DNA of 22,521 nt from positions 1 to 22,521 of IMG/VR virus record IMGVR_UViG_3300031140_000047; one strand, given 5' to 3'. Below, piece after piece: positions 1-8,875 of the stretch. A program made the position numbers and the translations under genes. Origin of the DNA: a virus. The notes under the pieces are model-generated. The model ran no database searches. It worked only from the letters and a program-made list of their open reading frames with translations, and was not told the DNA's origin. How positions within the stretch are numbered: the stretch's first letter is position 1; each line of letters opens with the position of its first letter.

Positions 1-87
1 ATGCGTTTGCCATTCAGGCCACATTTTCCAAAGACCAACTAAAGTATCCCAATCAGATTCTTTTAATTTACGTACACTTAATTCCAT
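1..87 (-). CDS. GNAT-family N-acetyltransferase, N-terminal 29 residues only (cut by window edge)
   Basis: An ATG at 87-85 opens a frame that runs off the window at position 1. The peptide begins MELSVRKLKESDWDTL and continues with GLWKMWPEW. A short first strand with an RKL..SDWDTL pattern followed by a Trp-rich helix is typical of the start of small GNAT acetyltransferases carried by phages, which use acetyl-CoA to acetylate an amine. The catalytic fold lies outside the window, so activity and substrate cannot be judged. It starts 10 nt after the stop of the 503-residue tail gene and would be the next gene in the same transcript. Its leader contains three AATTA-type pentamers and no Shine-Dalgarno sequence. 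Confidence 0.6.
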   Translation of the reverse strand, partial: MELSVRKLKESDWDTLVGLWKMWPEWQTH

Positions 88-97
88 TTAATTTAAT

Positions 98-1609
98 TTA
101 ATATGATGATTCTACATATTGTGAAGAGACTGCAAATAATTCTTTCATTCCACCTGGATCAGTAACAGAATCAGTTGCCATTGTAACTGTTGCAAAATAA
201 CCTTTTATCCCGGTCATAGCGTTGCCCCAAATAACTTCACCTGCCGCAGCTGGACTATTATTTATAAGGTTTGCCATATACTTATTTTCTTTTCTATCAA
301 AACCAGCATGATAAATAGGTGGTATCAACTGAGTGGTGCCAGTTCCATACTCATTACCAAGACTATCGTAAGAACCTTGATTATAACTGTAGACTTTTAT
401 AGGTAGAGCATTTCCATTACTATCAACAGATCCAACTGTGTCTTGAGTATTAGCCACGCTGTTTAATTTATTTGGTGTATTTACACCTGTAAGATCCGAC
501 ACAAATGAATCAACTTGCCATCCATTGCCGCCTTCATAGTTTACTGTTTTAAATACTTTAGATACGCTAACCTTTGGGTTAAATATAAAAGTTATGCTAG
601 ATTTTTGAGATTGTCCATAAAAAACACCTCTAATAGGAGAAGTTCCGCCTCTAACTGGCGCTGTATAATGCTTATATAAAGATCCGTTTATTGTTGAAAA
701 GTAATTGTTTTTTATGCTAACAACTTGGTCTGGATTGTAACTAAAAAAACTAGGAAAACCATTAACACTATCGTCAAAAGATAAAGTTTTGTAACTTATT
801 CCCTCTACTGAAGACCGTAAAGATAATACATATTGTTTATTATGTATATCCCAGCCACCAATAGCTTTTCCAGGATCTGAACTATTTGCATCTAAAGACC
901 CTAATTCATCTCTAAAGAAGTCAGCCATACCATAACCAGATATTTCTGTAATACCATCTTTAGACAGTCTTAAAACAACTCCTCTATCTTTGTCTGTAAA
1001 GTATTTTCTATATCCATAAGCAGCAAAGCTTTCGGGGTTTCTACTTATACCGTAATTACCGCCATAAGGCTGCAATGTACCTATGACCAAATTAGAAGAA
1101 GTAACAGTTCCTCCACCTTCAGCTGAGTATATAGCGTCTTTATCAATCAAAGCTCTACTTACTTTAGATTCTTGAAATATAGTTAAATTAGAATCTTCAG
1201 CATAAATTCTCTGTATTGATCCATTAGATGGATCGGCACTTTTAACAATGTCTTCACCTATAGAAAAAACATTAGTATCATTTACGCCTGTTCTAGAATT
1301 AAATATTCCAGAATATATCATAGAACTTGATCTAATAGAGGCATTAGGATTGTCTTCAACTAAATAAGCTTTAACTCCTAATTGCACTGTAGTGTTATTG
1401 TATCCTCCTCTTATTCTAGCTTCTTCTATTCCCCAGTTTAAATCATTTGTTAATGGAAGACCTTGACCGTTAACAACTTGAGGCCAAGCGCCGGCAGTAC
1501 CAGCTGCAACGCCTCTAGAACCTCCCCAAGAAGGAAGACCTACAGCGTCGTCATTTAAAACTTTTCTAAGTTTAAAGCTATTGAAATATTTAACTTCTAT
1601 TACTCCCAT
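98..1609 (-). CDS. Tail-tip structural protein, 503 aa, companion of the gp10-like/muzzle protein
   Basis: This is a 503-residue beta-rich protein, rich in Gly, Ser, Asn and Tyr, with no signal peptide or membrane segment. Two blocks stand out: IRGGYNNTTVQLGVKAYLVE near residues 66-85, and a Y-RKYFTDKDRG---RLSKDGITEI stretch near 200-226. Similar sequence occurs in tail stabilisation or muzzle proteins of crAss-like and other Bacteroidota phages, which close the tail channel at the distal end. This match is from memory and unsearched. It lies 38 nt downstream of the 1456-residue tail gene and may correspond to the second half of a muzzle protein that is a single chain in other phages. The gene starts at ATG 1609-1607 and ends in TAA. 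Receptor binding cannot be excluded. Confidence 0.6.
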   Translation of the reverse strand: MGVIEVKYFNSFKLRKVLNDDAVGLPSWGGSRGVAAGTAGAWPQVVNGQGLPLTNDLNWGIEEARIRGGYNNTTVQLGVKAYLVEDNPNASIRSSSMIYSGIFNSRTGVNDTNVFSIGEDIVKSADPSNGSIQRIYAEDSNLTIFQESKVSRALIDKDAIYSAEGGGTVTSSNLVIGTLQPYGGNYGISRNPESFAAYGYRKYFTDKDRGVVLRLSKDGITEISGYGMADFFRDELGSLDANSSDPGKAIGGWDIHNKQYVLSLRSSVEGISYKTLSFDDSVNGFPSFFSYNPDQVVSIKNNYFSTINGSLYKHYTAPVRGGTSPIRGVFYGQSQKSSITFIFNPKVSVSKVFKTVNYEGGNGWQVDSFVSDLTGVNTPNKLNSVANTQDTVGSVDSNGNALPIKVYSYNQGSYDSLGNEYGTGTTQLIPPIYHAGFDRKENKYMANLINNSPAAAGEVIWGNAMTGIKGYFATVTMATDSVTDPGGMKELFAVSSQYVESSY

Positions 1610-1647
1610 ATTATATTATCACATGTTATTTTTAAATATACCTATAA

Positions 1648-4600
1648 TTATCCACCTATTGTTTCTTTATTCACGGTAGAAGGTTCTGCTGTTTTTGGTA
1701 CTTTTAACCCTGTTGAACTAAACTGAGCAACCCATCTTCTATTTGTGCTATTTCCATACAATATATTATTAGGCGTTACCATGTCTGTTCCTATTGATCT
1801 TGTTCCAGGATTATTAGTTCCAAATTTAGCATGAAAATTTTCGGAGTCATTATTTACATCACCTACCGGTTCATAGCTATGCCATTTATTGTTTTCTAAA
1901 AAACCGTAAACCTCTCTAAGTTCAGATGTTGTATATAGTTGAGTTATATACTTTGCAGACCATTCTTTCGCCCAAACTGGATTATTGCCTGGAATTTGAC
2001 CTGAAGCGGTTTGAGCGTCATCACTATTTACATTACTTACTTTATATTGATAAGCGGTTTCGTTTGTCTGATTAGTTTTTGGGTAATAAAAATCTCCATA
2101 AGAAACTTTAATTTCTGGCGTAAAGAGCGTTTGTTGTGATCCGTTCTTTTTTGCAAACGTGGCCATGTTATTAGAATTTTCTACCGTTGGCAAAACACTC
2201 CTGCCGCTTGGAGAATTGTTAGCTGATTGAGGGTATTTTATTAAAATTCTGTATTCTCCGAATTTATCATTTAAAACATCGCTATAGCTTTGGTCTTTTC
2301 CAAAAACAAAAGTTTTTGAAAGAACAGCCCAAGGCTGTCTAAATCTTTCAAAAGAAGTTCTAGCACTTAGCGAATAAGCAGCAGCTATAGCCACGTCTTT
2401 GGTGTCTATATTTAACGAACTAATAGGTAAACCTAAAGAATCTGAAGTTTGTCCAGCCTCTTTGTTTCTTATGAAACCTGTGTTTAAAAAATTTCTATAA
2501 ACTTCATTTCCATTATTGTTAGGATATATTTGATTTCCCTGTACACCACCAATTCTACATTCAGCTCCCTCTACATCTGTAGCTGTGATCCATTCTTCAG
2601 CAGGACTAGCTCTATATTGAAAATAACCAAACCAAGCTACGCCATATTGTATCTCTAAAGTTGGAAAATCAACAGGAATTTGACTACCTGTTTCGGGCTG
2701 CACATAAGCGAAATTAGCATATCTAAAATTAACAGTAAGGTAAGCAGTTCCTTTGGTTAAAGTAGAATCATTTACGTTTTTAGATTTGTAATTATTATTA
2801 CCAAAAGTATATGGACGACTTTCGGAATCCAAACTATTTGGACTATTTTCAGATTTAGAAATACTACCGGAAGTTGGATTTAATACAAAATAATTAGACG
2901 GTATTTCAGTTCCATCAATAGGAGCCTTACTGTTTGGTTGCTGCGCATTTTCTTCGCTATTTAAACCAGGAATTGTTGATTCTATTAAACTTGCATTTGC
3001 AAAATCACCCCAATAAACTCCAGTTGATTGAATTCCATTTGCTATTCGTTTTTCTAGAGATGATCCAAAGTCAACGTCAATTTGATCTGCTCCAAATATA
3101 GCTTTTAAAGCATAAGATTTAGATTTAGATCCAGGAATTCCAGAACCTTCGTTACCACCCGCATCTTTTATGGTTAATGTAAAATCGTAACCTCCAGAAA
3201 CATTTCCAGTTTTCTCATATAACTTACCATCTTGATCTATAGTTAAAGAAGATAAAGTAGAACTAATTGACCACACTAAACCTATTTGGTTATCGTTGTC
3301 AACTATAGCTCCATTTTTACCTGTAAAACTAGCTATAGGAATTTCAAAATCTGTTCTATCTTGTACAGAAACATTGTTTGGGTTGTTAACTAAAGGTTCT
3401 GAATTTAATAAATATAAAGATTGTGTAGTGGTTGTTTCCCCTGAAATTTCACCCGCTTGAGTTTCTCCTGATACTCTAAATGTAAAGTTGTATTTATTGT
3501 CATTTAAAGTAGGAACAAAAACTTGAGGGTTTTTTATTGTAATATTATATTGATCAAAACCACCCGCATTTGTTTTTACAAGCAACGGCGAATTAAAAAG
3601 ATTATCTTTAATGTCTGTATTACTATTTCCTCTAGTTACAGAAAGCAATTCCATGGTGCTAGTAGATAACGCTTGAGGACCAAGTGCATTTTGAAAAGTA
3701 GGTATAAACGGAATTGCAGTTAAATTAGAGCCAGCGCCACTACTTTCAAACCAATTAGAAGTAAAGTTTTGAAAGCCATTAACTGTAGTGTCTTCACCTG
3801 CTATGGCATTTAAATCGCTTATTAAACCAGAGCTCGATGTTTCCCAGAAAATATCTAAAAGAGACTCTACAGGTGACGTTTCGAATACACCTAATAATAT
3901 TTTATATGTAGATGCAAGAACGGCGGCTTGTAACGAACCTATTGGCAGCGGAAGAGTTGATGTAGCTGGAGGAATTGGAAACTTTACGTTACCTTGAGAT
4001 ATTCTAGCTATGTATGGATTTGTTTCTGTTTGATATACTGTAGCCGAATTTGACGAAGTAGCTGGAGCTATAGCTTCAAATAGATTATTTTGTTCAGATA
4101 TAGTGACAACAGTTTGAGAATTGATTTGAGGATAATAAGGTGTTGTAACCGTTGGGGTTGCTGATCTGTTAGGCGTAACTCTACCAAATAATTCAACCTC
4201 ACTTCCATATTGTTTTTGCTCTGGTCCTACTTCTGTTAAGTTTCTAGGAACTTTATTTATATTATCACCTATAAGGGTTATATGTGCTATAGTTCCCTGC
4301 GGATCAGGTGGAGTGCCAACAACAGGTGGATCAGCCTGAACTATATTAGGATAACCATCTAATATACCGGGCAAATAAACATTATAGTATTCTTGTTCAG
4401 TTTGTTTTACAACAATTTTATAAGAATACCAACCTAAAGGATTGTATGTTGAACTATTGACATCACTGTTGTAAAGACCAGGCCATCCAAAAACGTCAGA
4501 AGTTGCGCTTATTGGATTATTTATTAATACTTTTAAAGAATCTCCAGGCTTTGAGTTAACTGTATTTTGTCCAGTTCCAGGGTCTGGATTATACTCATGA

Positions 4601-6018
4601 TAATATGTTGAACCTCCATATATATTACCTTCACTATCGGGTCTAGATGTAATGCTTACGGGAGATAATATTGTTGTTGATTGTCTTCCGTATCTATCAG
4701 ACAAAACAAACCCTACTTGATAGTTTCTATTTTGTTTCACCGTGTGCTCAGGATACTCTACTATACTTGTTGTCCAACTAGATTTAGAAGCTGTTGGATC
4801 TGTACTAAAAGCAAACTTAGGCGTAACAGCAACGTCATAATCTATAAAAGAAGGTGGAGTGTGTTTGTCTTGAAAATTACTATATACAATTCTATTACTA
4901 ATAACTTCTTGACCTAAAGCCTTTACAGGAACTTTATCGTAAACTCTTATTATTTCGCTTTCTGGTAAAGTTTTGTATGGTTTTCTTGATTGATAGTCAT
5001 ATAAATAAGAAAAATCAGTAGATTTAGAAAAATCACTAGATCTTATTGATTCTAAAACTTTTACGTTTAAAGAATCAGACTCTTTGTACAGAATATCAAT
5101 TTCTAATACCGCTAATTTAGCCGTTAGTTCAGAACCTATATAAGGTAAAGGTATCACTAACCCAACGCTATTAACTTTGTTCTCCATAAAACGAACAATA
5201 GTACTTCTGTATGTGTTATCTTCATCACCAGATAAAAAATAACCATCTTGTTTTGGTATAAAAGCCTCTTGTGTAAACGGCGCCATTATAGAGTATTCTC
5301 CATCTAAGAATTTAAATCTATAACTAAAAGATACAAATTTATCTTCTAAAAAATCAGGATCTCCAGGCCATGCTGAATTGTAATATGGATTAGCGGTTCC
5401 GTCTGGAAGATTTTGAGAAACAACATCTTTAAGTGTCGTGTTTGCAGTTCCTGAGTTTTCAGCTATATAAAGATCTATAGCTTGATAAGGATTATATTTA
5501 GCTACAGATATTAAATCTTCTTTATCGTAGTAAGAAGAACTACCTAAAGCATCTGTTATGTTTATTACTCTTGGCTGGTTTCTATTGTCTGTCCAAAAAA
5601 GTAAATCTTCTAATACGTTTATACCGTAAATTGGACTTTGTTGGCTAAAATTTAAAAAAGAACCCTGTACTAATAACGTAGGAGTATTATCGTCACTATT
5701 ATATGAATATATAAAATTACGTGCAGTTGAAGAATAAGAACTCACTGCATTAGTTGTTAAAAATATGTATATATTAGAAGAGTTTGTGTCAGATAGTAAG
5801 CCTATAGACTTTAAAACACCTCCACTTCCTGGAGCTATAATGTTAAAATCAACAGCTAATAAATTTCCAACGGCATTTTCTAAAGCACCTACGTCTTCGC
5901 CTTCTGATTTACTAACTTGTATATTTTGTCCGTCTCTATATTCACCAGATGGCAGTAATCTACTATCCAGGTCTTTATTCATTTTAGACTTTATAAAAGC
6001 ATTTTTAACTTCAGCCAT
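1648..6018 (-). CDS. Large tail protein, P22 gp10-like/crAss muzzle-like, with Ig/cadherin-like insertion
   Basis: At 1456 residues this is the largest protein in the window. Its first 50 residues, with FIKSKMNKDLDSRLLPSGEY, then RDGQNI and a GALENAVGN segment, look like the opening of the P22 gp10-type DNA-stabilisation or tail-hub family, which folds as a beta-propeller and plugs the tail after packaging. Residues up to about 600 carry repeated beta-strand patterns (FSYRFKFLDGEYS, RNYQVGFVLSDRYGRQSTT). Residues about 850-960 look like an Ig- or cadherin-type domain (TFRVSGETQ, GLVWSIS, FTLTIKDAGGNEG), often used for adhesion. The C-terminal 500 residues are not recognised. The ATG lies 5 nt after the stop of the 408-residue gene, so the two are probably translated from one message. 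The tail role is fairly secure; the exact family is inferred. Confidence 0.7.
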   Translation of the reverse strand: MAEVKNAFIKSKMNKDLDSRLLPSGEYRDGQNIQVSKSEGEDVGALENAVGNLLAVDFNIIAPGSGGVLKSIGLLSDTNSSNIYIFLTTNAVSSYSSTARNFIYSYNSDDNTPTLLVQGSFLNFSQQSPIYGINVLEDLLFWTDNRNQPRVINITDALGSSSYYDKEDLISVAKYNPYQAIDLYIAENSGTANTTLKDVVSQNLPDGTANPYYNSAWPGDPDFLEDKFVSFSYRFKFLDGEYSIMAPFTQEAFIPKQDGYFLSGDEDNTYRSTIVRFMENKVNSVGLVIPLPYIGSELTAKLAVLEIDILYKESDSLNVKVLESIRSSDFSKSTDFSYLYDYQSRKPYKTLPESEIIRVYDKVPVKALGQEVISNRIVYSNFQDKHTPPSFIDYDVAVTPKFAFSTDPTASKSSWTTSIVEYPEHTVKQNRNYQVGFVLSDRYGRQSTTILSPVSITSRPDSEGNIYGGSTYYHEYNPDPGTGQNTVNSKPGDSLKVLINNPISATSDVFGWPGLYNSDVNSSTYNPLGWYSYKIVVKQTEQEYYNVYLPGILDGYPNIVQADPPVVGTPPDPQGTIAHITLIGDNINKVPRNLTEVGPEQKQYGSEVELFGRVTPNRSATPTVTTPYYPQINSQTVVTISEQNNLFEAIAPATSSNSATVYQTETNPYIARISQGNVKFPIPPATSTLPLPIGSLQAAVLASTYKILLGVFETSPVESLLDIFWETSSSGLISDLNAIAGEDTTVNGFQNFTSNWFESSGAGSNLTAIPFIPTFQNALGPQALSTSTMELLSVTRGNSNTDIKDNLFNSPLLVKTNAGGFDQYNITIKNPQVFVPTLNDNKYNFTFRVSGETQAGEISGETTTTQSLYLLNSEPLVNNPNNVSVQDRTDFEIPIASFTGKNGAIVDNDNQIGLVWSISSTLSSLTIDQDGKLYEKTGNVSGGYDFTLTIKDAGGNEGSGIPGSKSKSYALKAIFGADQIDVDFGSSLEKRIANGIQSTGVYWGDFANASLIESTIPGLNSEENAQQPNSKAPIDGTEIPSNYFVLNPTSGSISKSENSPNSLDSESRPYTFGNNNYKSKNVNDSTLTKGTAYLTVNFRYANFAYVQPETGSQIPVDFPTLEIQYGVAWFGYFQYRASPAEEWITATDVEGAECRIGGVQGNQIYPNNNGNEVYRNFLNTGFIRNKEAGQTSDSLGLPISSLNIDTKDVAIAAAYSLSARTSFERFRQPWAVLSKTFVFGKDQSYSDVLNDKFGEYRILIKYPQSANNSPSGRSVLPTVENSNNMATFAKKNGSQQTLFTPEIKVSYGDFYYPKTNQTNETAYQYKVSNVNSDDAQTASGQIPGNNPVWAKEWSAKYITQLYTTSELREVYGFLENNKWHSYEPVGDVNNDSENFHAKFGTNNPGTRSIGTDMVTPNNILYGNSTNRRWVAQFSSTGLKVPKTAEPSTVNKETIGG

Positions 6019-6023
6019 TCAAT

Positions 6024-7250
6024 TTAGTATTTAATCCATTTAGATTTACCTCGAGCAATCTGAACAAACTCATTTAATTTTATATTTGATAATCTAATCT
6101 TAGCGTTTCTAAGTTTAGCACTTTTTTCACGTCTTAATCTCTGTATAACATACTCAGGCTGATTAACTCTAGTGGCTAAAATAGCATGACTAATATGAGC
6201 ATATAAAGCTTCTTCGGCTAGTTTAGGTATTTTCATATCAGCATCATAGCCTAAACCATCTGATATATATTCTAAAATTATAAGCTTATTAGCAAGATCG
6301 CTAGAAAAAGACATTTTACCATTTCTATCGTTTATAGTAAACCACCCGTTAACTTGAGCCGTTTCAGGCTGTAAACCATATCTTTGACCAAAGTAATTAT
6401 CTCCGTACATACCACCGTAACCTAAGCCATCTGATAATAACATGCCTGTTAAATTGCTCTGAGCTGCATTGATCTGTTCTAGGTTATTAGTAGCCCATCT
6501 TTCTTCAGTTATAGACGTAGTATCTATGTTATTGCCTACATTATCTTGTATTGGAATACCTTGATTGTCTTGACCGGGTATTTCATATGGATTTGAAGTT
6601 AAAGTTGTAGGATATATAATATGTTTTATTCCTTGACCATCAATCCAAGACACATTTACGTAATTAACGTAGTCTTGAGGAAGAGGTACGCTAAGATTAG
6701 CAGGAATATTTAATTCTTGAGAGCGTATACTTTTTAATGTATCATAACTGAATTCTTGTAATCCTCTTTTAGCAAAGAATATTACGTCAGTAGTCTTAAC
6801 GCTAGGTATTAATTTTCCCGCGCCAACATAACCAACCATAAAGTTTGTTATAACATCTTCTAGAGTAGTGTAAGAATAACCTCCATAATTATTTTCAACA
6901 ACATCACCAAAAGCATCTCTGTCTCCGTATTCACCACCGTATTGGCTAAGAAGTTGAACAACAAACCAATCATTTCCTGTTACAGCGCCTGTTATTGTTA
7001 TTTCATTATTTAAAACTGTGTACGCAGATGTATATTCTGAAAAAGATCCAGGAGCTCCATCATCACTTTTGTATAATCTAAAGTTATTTAAATTATAACC
7101 AGCAGTAGTTGGATCGAAATTGCCAAAAACTAAATCAGTATCAAACGTAGTCGCTAGCTTAGAATTAGCTATAGGAGCTTGAAACGTTTGAGAACCAGCA
7201 TAATACTGTGCATTAGTTTCGGTTATTAAACCGTTATTAGGTGTAGCCAT
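6024..7250 (-). CDS. Head-tail connector/ring or tail tubular protein candidate, 408 aa
   Basis: The protein has two visible parts. Residues 1 to about 110 are beta-rich and hydroxyl-rich, ending in a NNEITITGAV-x-GNDWFVVQLL stretch that resembles small beta-sandwich modules of phage tail proteins. Residues about 150-215 carry KTTDVIFFAKRGLQEFSYDT, then a block ending SVPLPQDYVNYV and SWIDG. The C-terminal about 65 residues form a basic helical segment (AEEALYAHISHAILATR, IQRLRREKSAKLRNAK). Proteins with this central block sit between the capsid and tail genes of Bacteroidota podovirus-like phages and are thought to be connector rings. It overlaps neither neighbour: its ATG is 3 nt after the 241-residue stop. 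The placement supports a connector role, but the assignment is inference. Confidence 0.6.
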   Translation of the reverse strand: MATPNNGLITETNAQYYAGSQTFQAPIANSKLATTFDTDLVFGNFDPTTAGYNLNNFRLYKSDDGAPGSFSEYTSAYTVLNNEITITGAVTGNDWFVVQLLSQYGGEYGDRDAFGDVVENNYGGYSYTTLEDVITNFMVGYVGAGKLIPSVKTTDVIFFAKRGLQEFSYDTLKSIRSQELNIPANLSVPLPQDYVNYVNVSWIDGQGIKHIIYPTTLTSNPYEIPGQDNQGIPIQDNVGNNIDTTSITEERWATNNLEQINAAQSNLTGMLLSDGLGYGGMYGDNYFGQRYGLQPETAQVNGWFTINDRNGKMSFSSDLANKLIILEYISDGLGYDADMKIPKLAEEALYAHISHAILATRVNQPEYVIQRLRREKSAKLRNAKIRLSNIKLNEFVQIARGKSKWIKY

Positions 7251-7253
7251 TTG

Positions 7254-7979
7254 TTAACTTTTTTTATTTACTTCATCAGCTTGAACCTGTGCTGCAGCTG
7301 CTTGAACTATTTGAGGATCTCTTATTACTATTCCAGCGTATAACAAAACTTTTAATATAACTTCACTTTGCTCTGATTCGTGTAATTCAAAATCTACAGA
7401 ATTTGCAGCAACATTCTGGTATTGACCTAGTCCACCAACATCAAATGCCCAGACTATGTTATTGGGTTTTCTTATGTAGTCAACTTTTATTCTATCAACT
7501 ATGCTTGTAGGTTTTACAAATAATTTTTGATTTTCATAAAGATAAGCTGGATTTATAGTGCTAGGTTTTGTAAGTTTAGATTGATTAGCATAATAGAACT
7601 CATGCCTGTCAAGTCTTTGAACAATTTTTTCATCATTATAAAGTACGTTTCCTAATCTATAAAAATCAACAAAACTTCCATAAGCATCAAGCCCTGGTAG
7701 TACAAAATATGATAGGCCACCAACAGTAGTATATGTTGCGTCGCCGAATGTTTTAAAAATAGCTAATTTTTCATCAATATTTTCTTGCCTATCTGCATAG
7801 TCTGTATCTGCTTGAGGTACACGTAACTGCTGATTAAGATCATCAAAGTATTTTTCAAATACTTCTAACTGTACTTGTGTTGCTACCGAATTAAATTCAG
7901 TCGGGGTCATATAACCACGCTGCTCTTTGTTTAGTATCAATAAAACAGTTTGATATACTGTGTTTACGTTTATAGCCAT
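7254..7979 (-). CDS. Connector/ring protein candidate, 241 aa
   Basis: This is a 241-residue soluble protein. The N-terminal helix VYQTVLLILNKEQRGYMTPT leads into FNSVATQVQLEVFEKYFDDL, and a later block (FYRLGNVLYND, RLDRHEFYYANQSKLTKPST, LFVKPTSIVDRIKVDYIRKP) is beta-rich with many aromatics. The pattern and the gene order (capsid, unknown, this gene, 408 aa, tail hub) match head-completion or ring proteins of crAss-like and related phages, which dock on the portal. It is the first gene after the hairpin at 7997-8022, so its expression may be set by read-through. The leader is A/T-rich without a Shine-Dalgarno sequence. The structural role is likely; the precise ring position cannot be told. 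Confidence 0.55.
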   Translation of the reverse strand: MAINVNTVYQTVLLILNKEQRGYMTPTEFNSVATQVQLEVFEKYFDDLNQQLRVPQADTDYADRQENIDEKLAIFKTFGDATYTTVGGLSYFVLPGLDAYGSFVDFYRLGNVLYNDEKIVQRLDRHEFYYANQSKLTKPSTINPAYLYENQKLFVKPTSIVDRIKVDYIRKPNNIVWAFDVGGLGQYQNVAANSVDFELHESEQSEVILKVLLYAGIVIRDPQIVQAAAAQVQADEVNKKS

Positions 7980-7996
7980 TTGTTATTATTATTAAA

Positions 7997-8022
7997 ATAA
8001 AGGAGGCTCGCGCCTCCCTTAT
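7997..8022 (-). terminator. Intrinsic terminator-like hairpin after the 254-aa gene
   Basis: On the minus strand an 11-bp stem (one G-U pair) with a GCGA tetraloop of the stable GNRA type is followed by TTTAATAATAATAACA. The core GGAGGC/GCCTCC is perfect. It starts 12 nt after the stop of the 254-residue gene and ends before the 241-residue start. The trailing T tract is interrupted, so termination may be partial, letting some polymerase continue into the tail genes. Confidence 0.75.
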
Positions 8023-8033
8023 AATATTACATG

Positions 8034-8798
8034 TTAAGAGAACTTTTTCTCTATAGACTGGAATACTTGTATACCTTCGTCTGTTTTGAAGAAAGATGCC
8101 ATAGCTGAGTATGGATTTTCATCAAAAGGTATTGTCATTAATTTACGTCCATTAGATGCCCAAGTAAATGTTCTTTGATCGTCAGCAAGTTTTATAATAT
8201 TTGCTTCAGTTGCTCTAATGGCAAAATTTCTAAGTTGAACATTATCATCGTTAGCTAGATCTAAGAACAGTTTAGGATTATACTTAGCAAATAAGAATAA
8301 GTCTCTTTTAAGTTCCTTAGAACTCATGTCTGACACTTTAGATCCTAACTCTACACGCAGTATTGCTTCACATTGATCAATGTCAATGTTTTTAGCAACG
8401 TTTAAAGCCTCTAACTCCATCTCTAATTCAAATAAATCATCTTTAGCATCTTCTTGAATATCTTGCTCTGTATACAGTATACTTAAAAGCGGGTGATATA
8501 AAGATAATATTTTTTGAAGTGCTTGATTTTCTTTAGTAACTAATAAACTTCCTTCTTTAAATCTAATATGGCCAAGCGTAGCTTCGCCAGCTTGTTCATC
8601 TTTAAATGGAGAGTTTTGATTAGTTGCATATCTAACTTCTCTTTGTTCGTTTTTTTCAGCGTCATACCACAATAGTGGATGCCTTGCTGTATGTTTTGAA
8701 GGTATTTTTAATGTTAAAGGATTATGAGGTCCTTTTAAAAAATACGTTCTGTCTTTTATTTCCCAAGACGAATCTTGAATTGTTTGTTTTTTAGCCAT
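8034..8798 (-). CDS. Unrecognised 254-aa protein between capsid and connector genes
   Basis: I do not recognise the family with confidence. The protein is highly charged and soluble, with no signal peptide or membrane segment. Residues 1-95 are beta-type with conserved-looking aromatics (WEIKDRTYFLKGPHNPLTLK, LLWYDAEKNEQREVRYATNQ). Residues about 95-215 are mainly helical and acidic (EDAKDDLFELEMELEALNVA, ELKRDLFLFAKYNPKLFLDL). The C-terminus has a WASNGRKLMTIPFDENPYSAM segment. It sits directly after the capsid gene and is bounded by hairpins on both sides, so its mRNA may be a separate, discrete unit. A minor head protein, decoration protein or assembly factor would fit the position, but the sequence does not decide. 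Its leader is identical over 13 nt to that of the scaffold-like gene. Confidence 0.85.
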   Translation of the reverse strand: MAKKQTIQDSSWEIKDRTYFLKGPHNPLTLKIPSKHTARHPLLWYDAEKNEQREVRYATNQNSPFKDEQAGEATLGHIRFKEGSLLVTKENQALQKILSLYHPLLSILYTEQDIQEDAKDDLFELEMELEALNVAKNIDIDQCEAILRVELGSKVSDMSSKELKRDLFLFAKYNPKLFLDLANDDNVQLRNFAIRATEANIIKLADDQRTFTWASNGRKLMTIPFDENPYSAMASFFKTDEGIQVFQSIEKKFS

Positions 8799-8811
8799 AA
8801 TATAATATAAT
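8799..8811 (-). promoter_or_regulatory. A/T-only leader directly before the 254-aa start, shared with the scaffold-like gene
   Basis: The 13 nt ATTATATTATATT abut the ATG on the minus strand. The same 13 nt abut the ATG of the scaffold-like gene at 11557. There is no Shine-Dalgarno sequence. This may be an unstructured ribosome-loading leader of the Bacteroidota kind or part of a promoter; I saw no clear TAnnTTTG element. Confidence 0.4.
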
Positions 8812-8826
8812 TTGATATTTAATAAG

Positions 8827-8868
8827 AGTAGAAGTTACCCTCGTCAGTTCAACGAGGGTAAATCTACT
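8827..8868 (-). terminator. Terminator-like hairpin after the major capsid gene
   Basis: This is a two-tier hairpin. The inner stem TTACCCTCG pairs with CGAGGGTAA (9 bp, 9-nt loop), and the outer stem AGTAGA pairs with TCTACT (6 bp), separated by a small internal loop. It begins 7 nt after the capsid stop codon. The following bases on the minus strand are CTTATTAAATATC, A/T-rich but not a pure T run. It probably ends or stabilises the abundant capsid message. Confidence 0.75.
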
Positions 8869-8875
8869 AGAGTAA

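Noticed and set aside
3788-6034. Plus-strand frames opposite the large tail gene
   Set aside because: They are short, lack sensible starts or domains, and lie wholly inside a convincing minus-strand gene.
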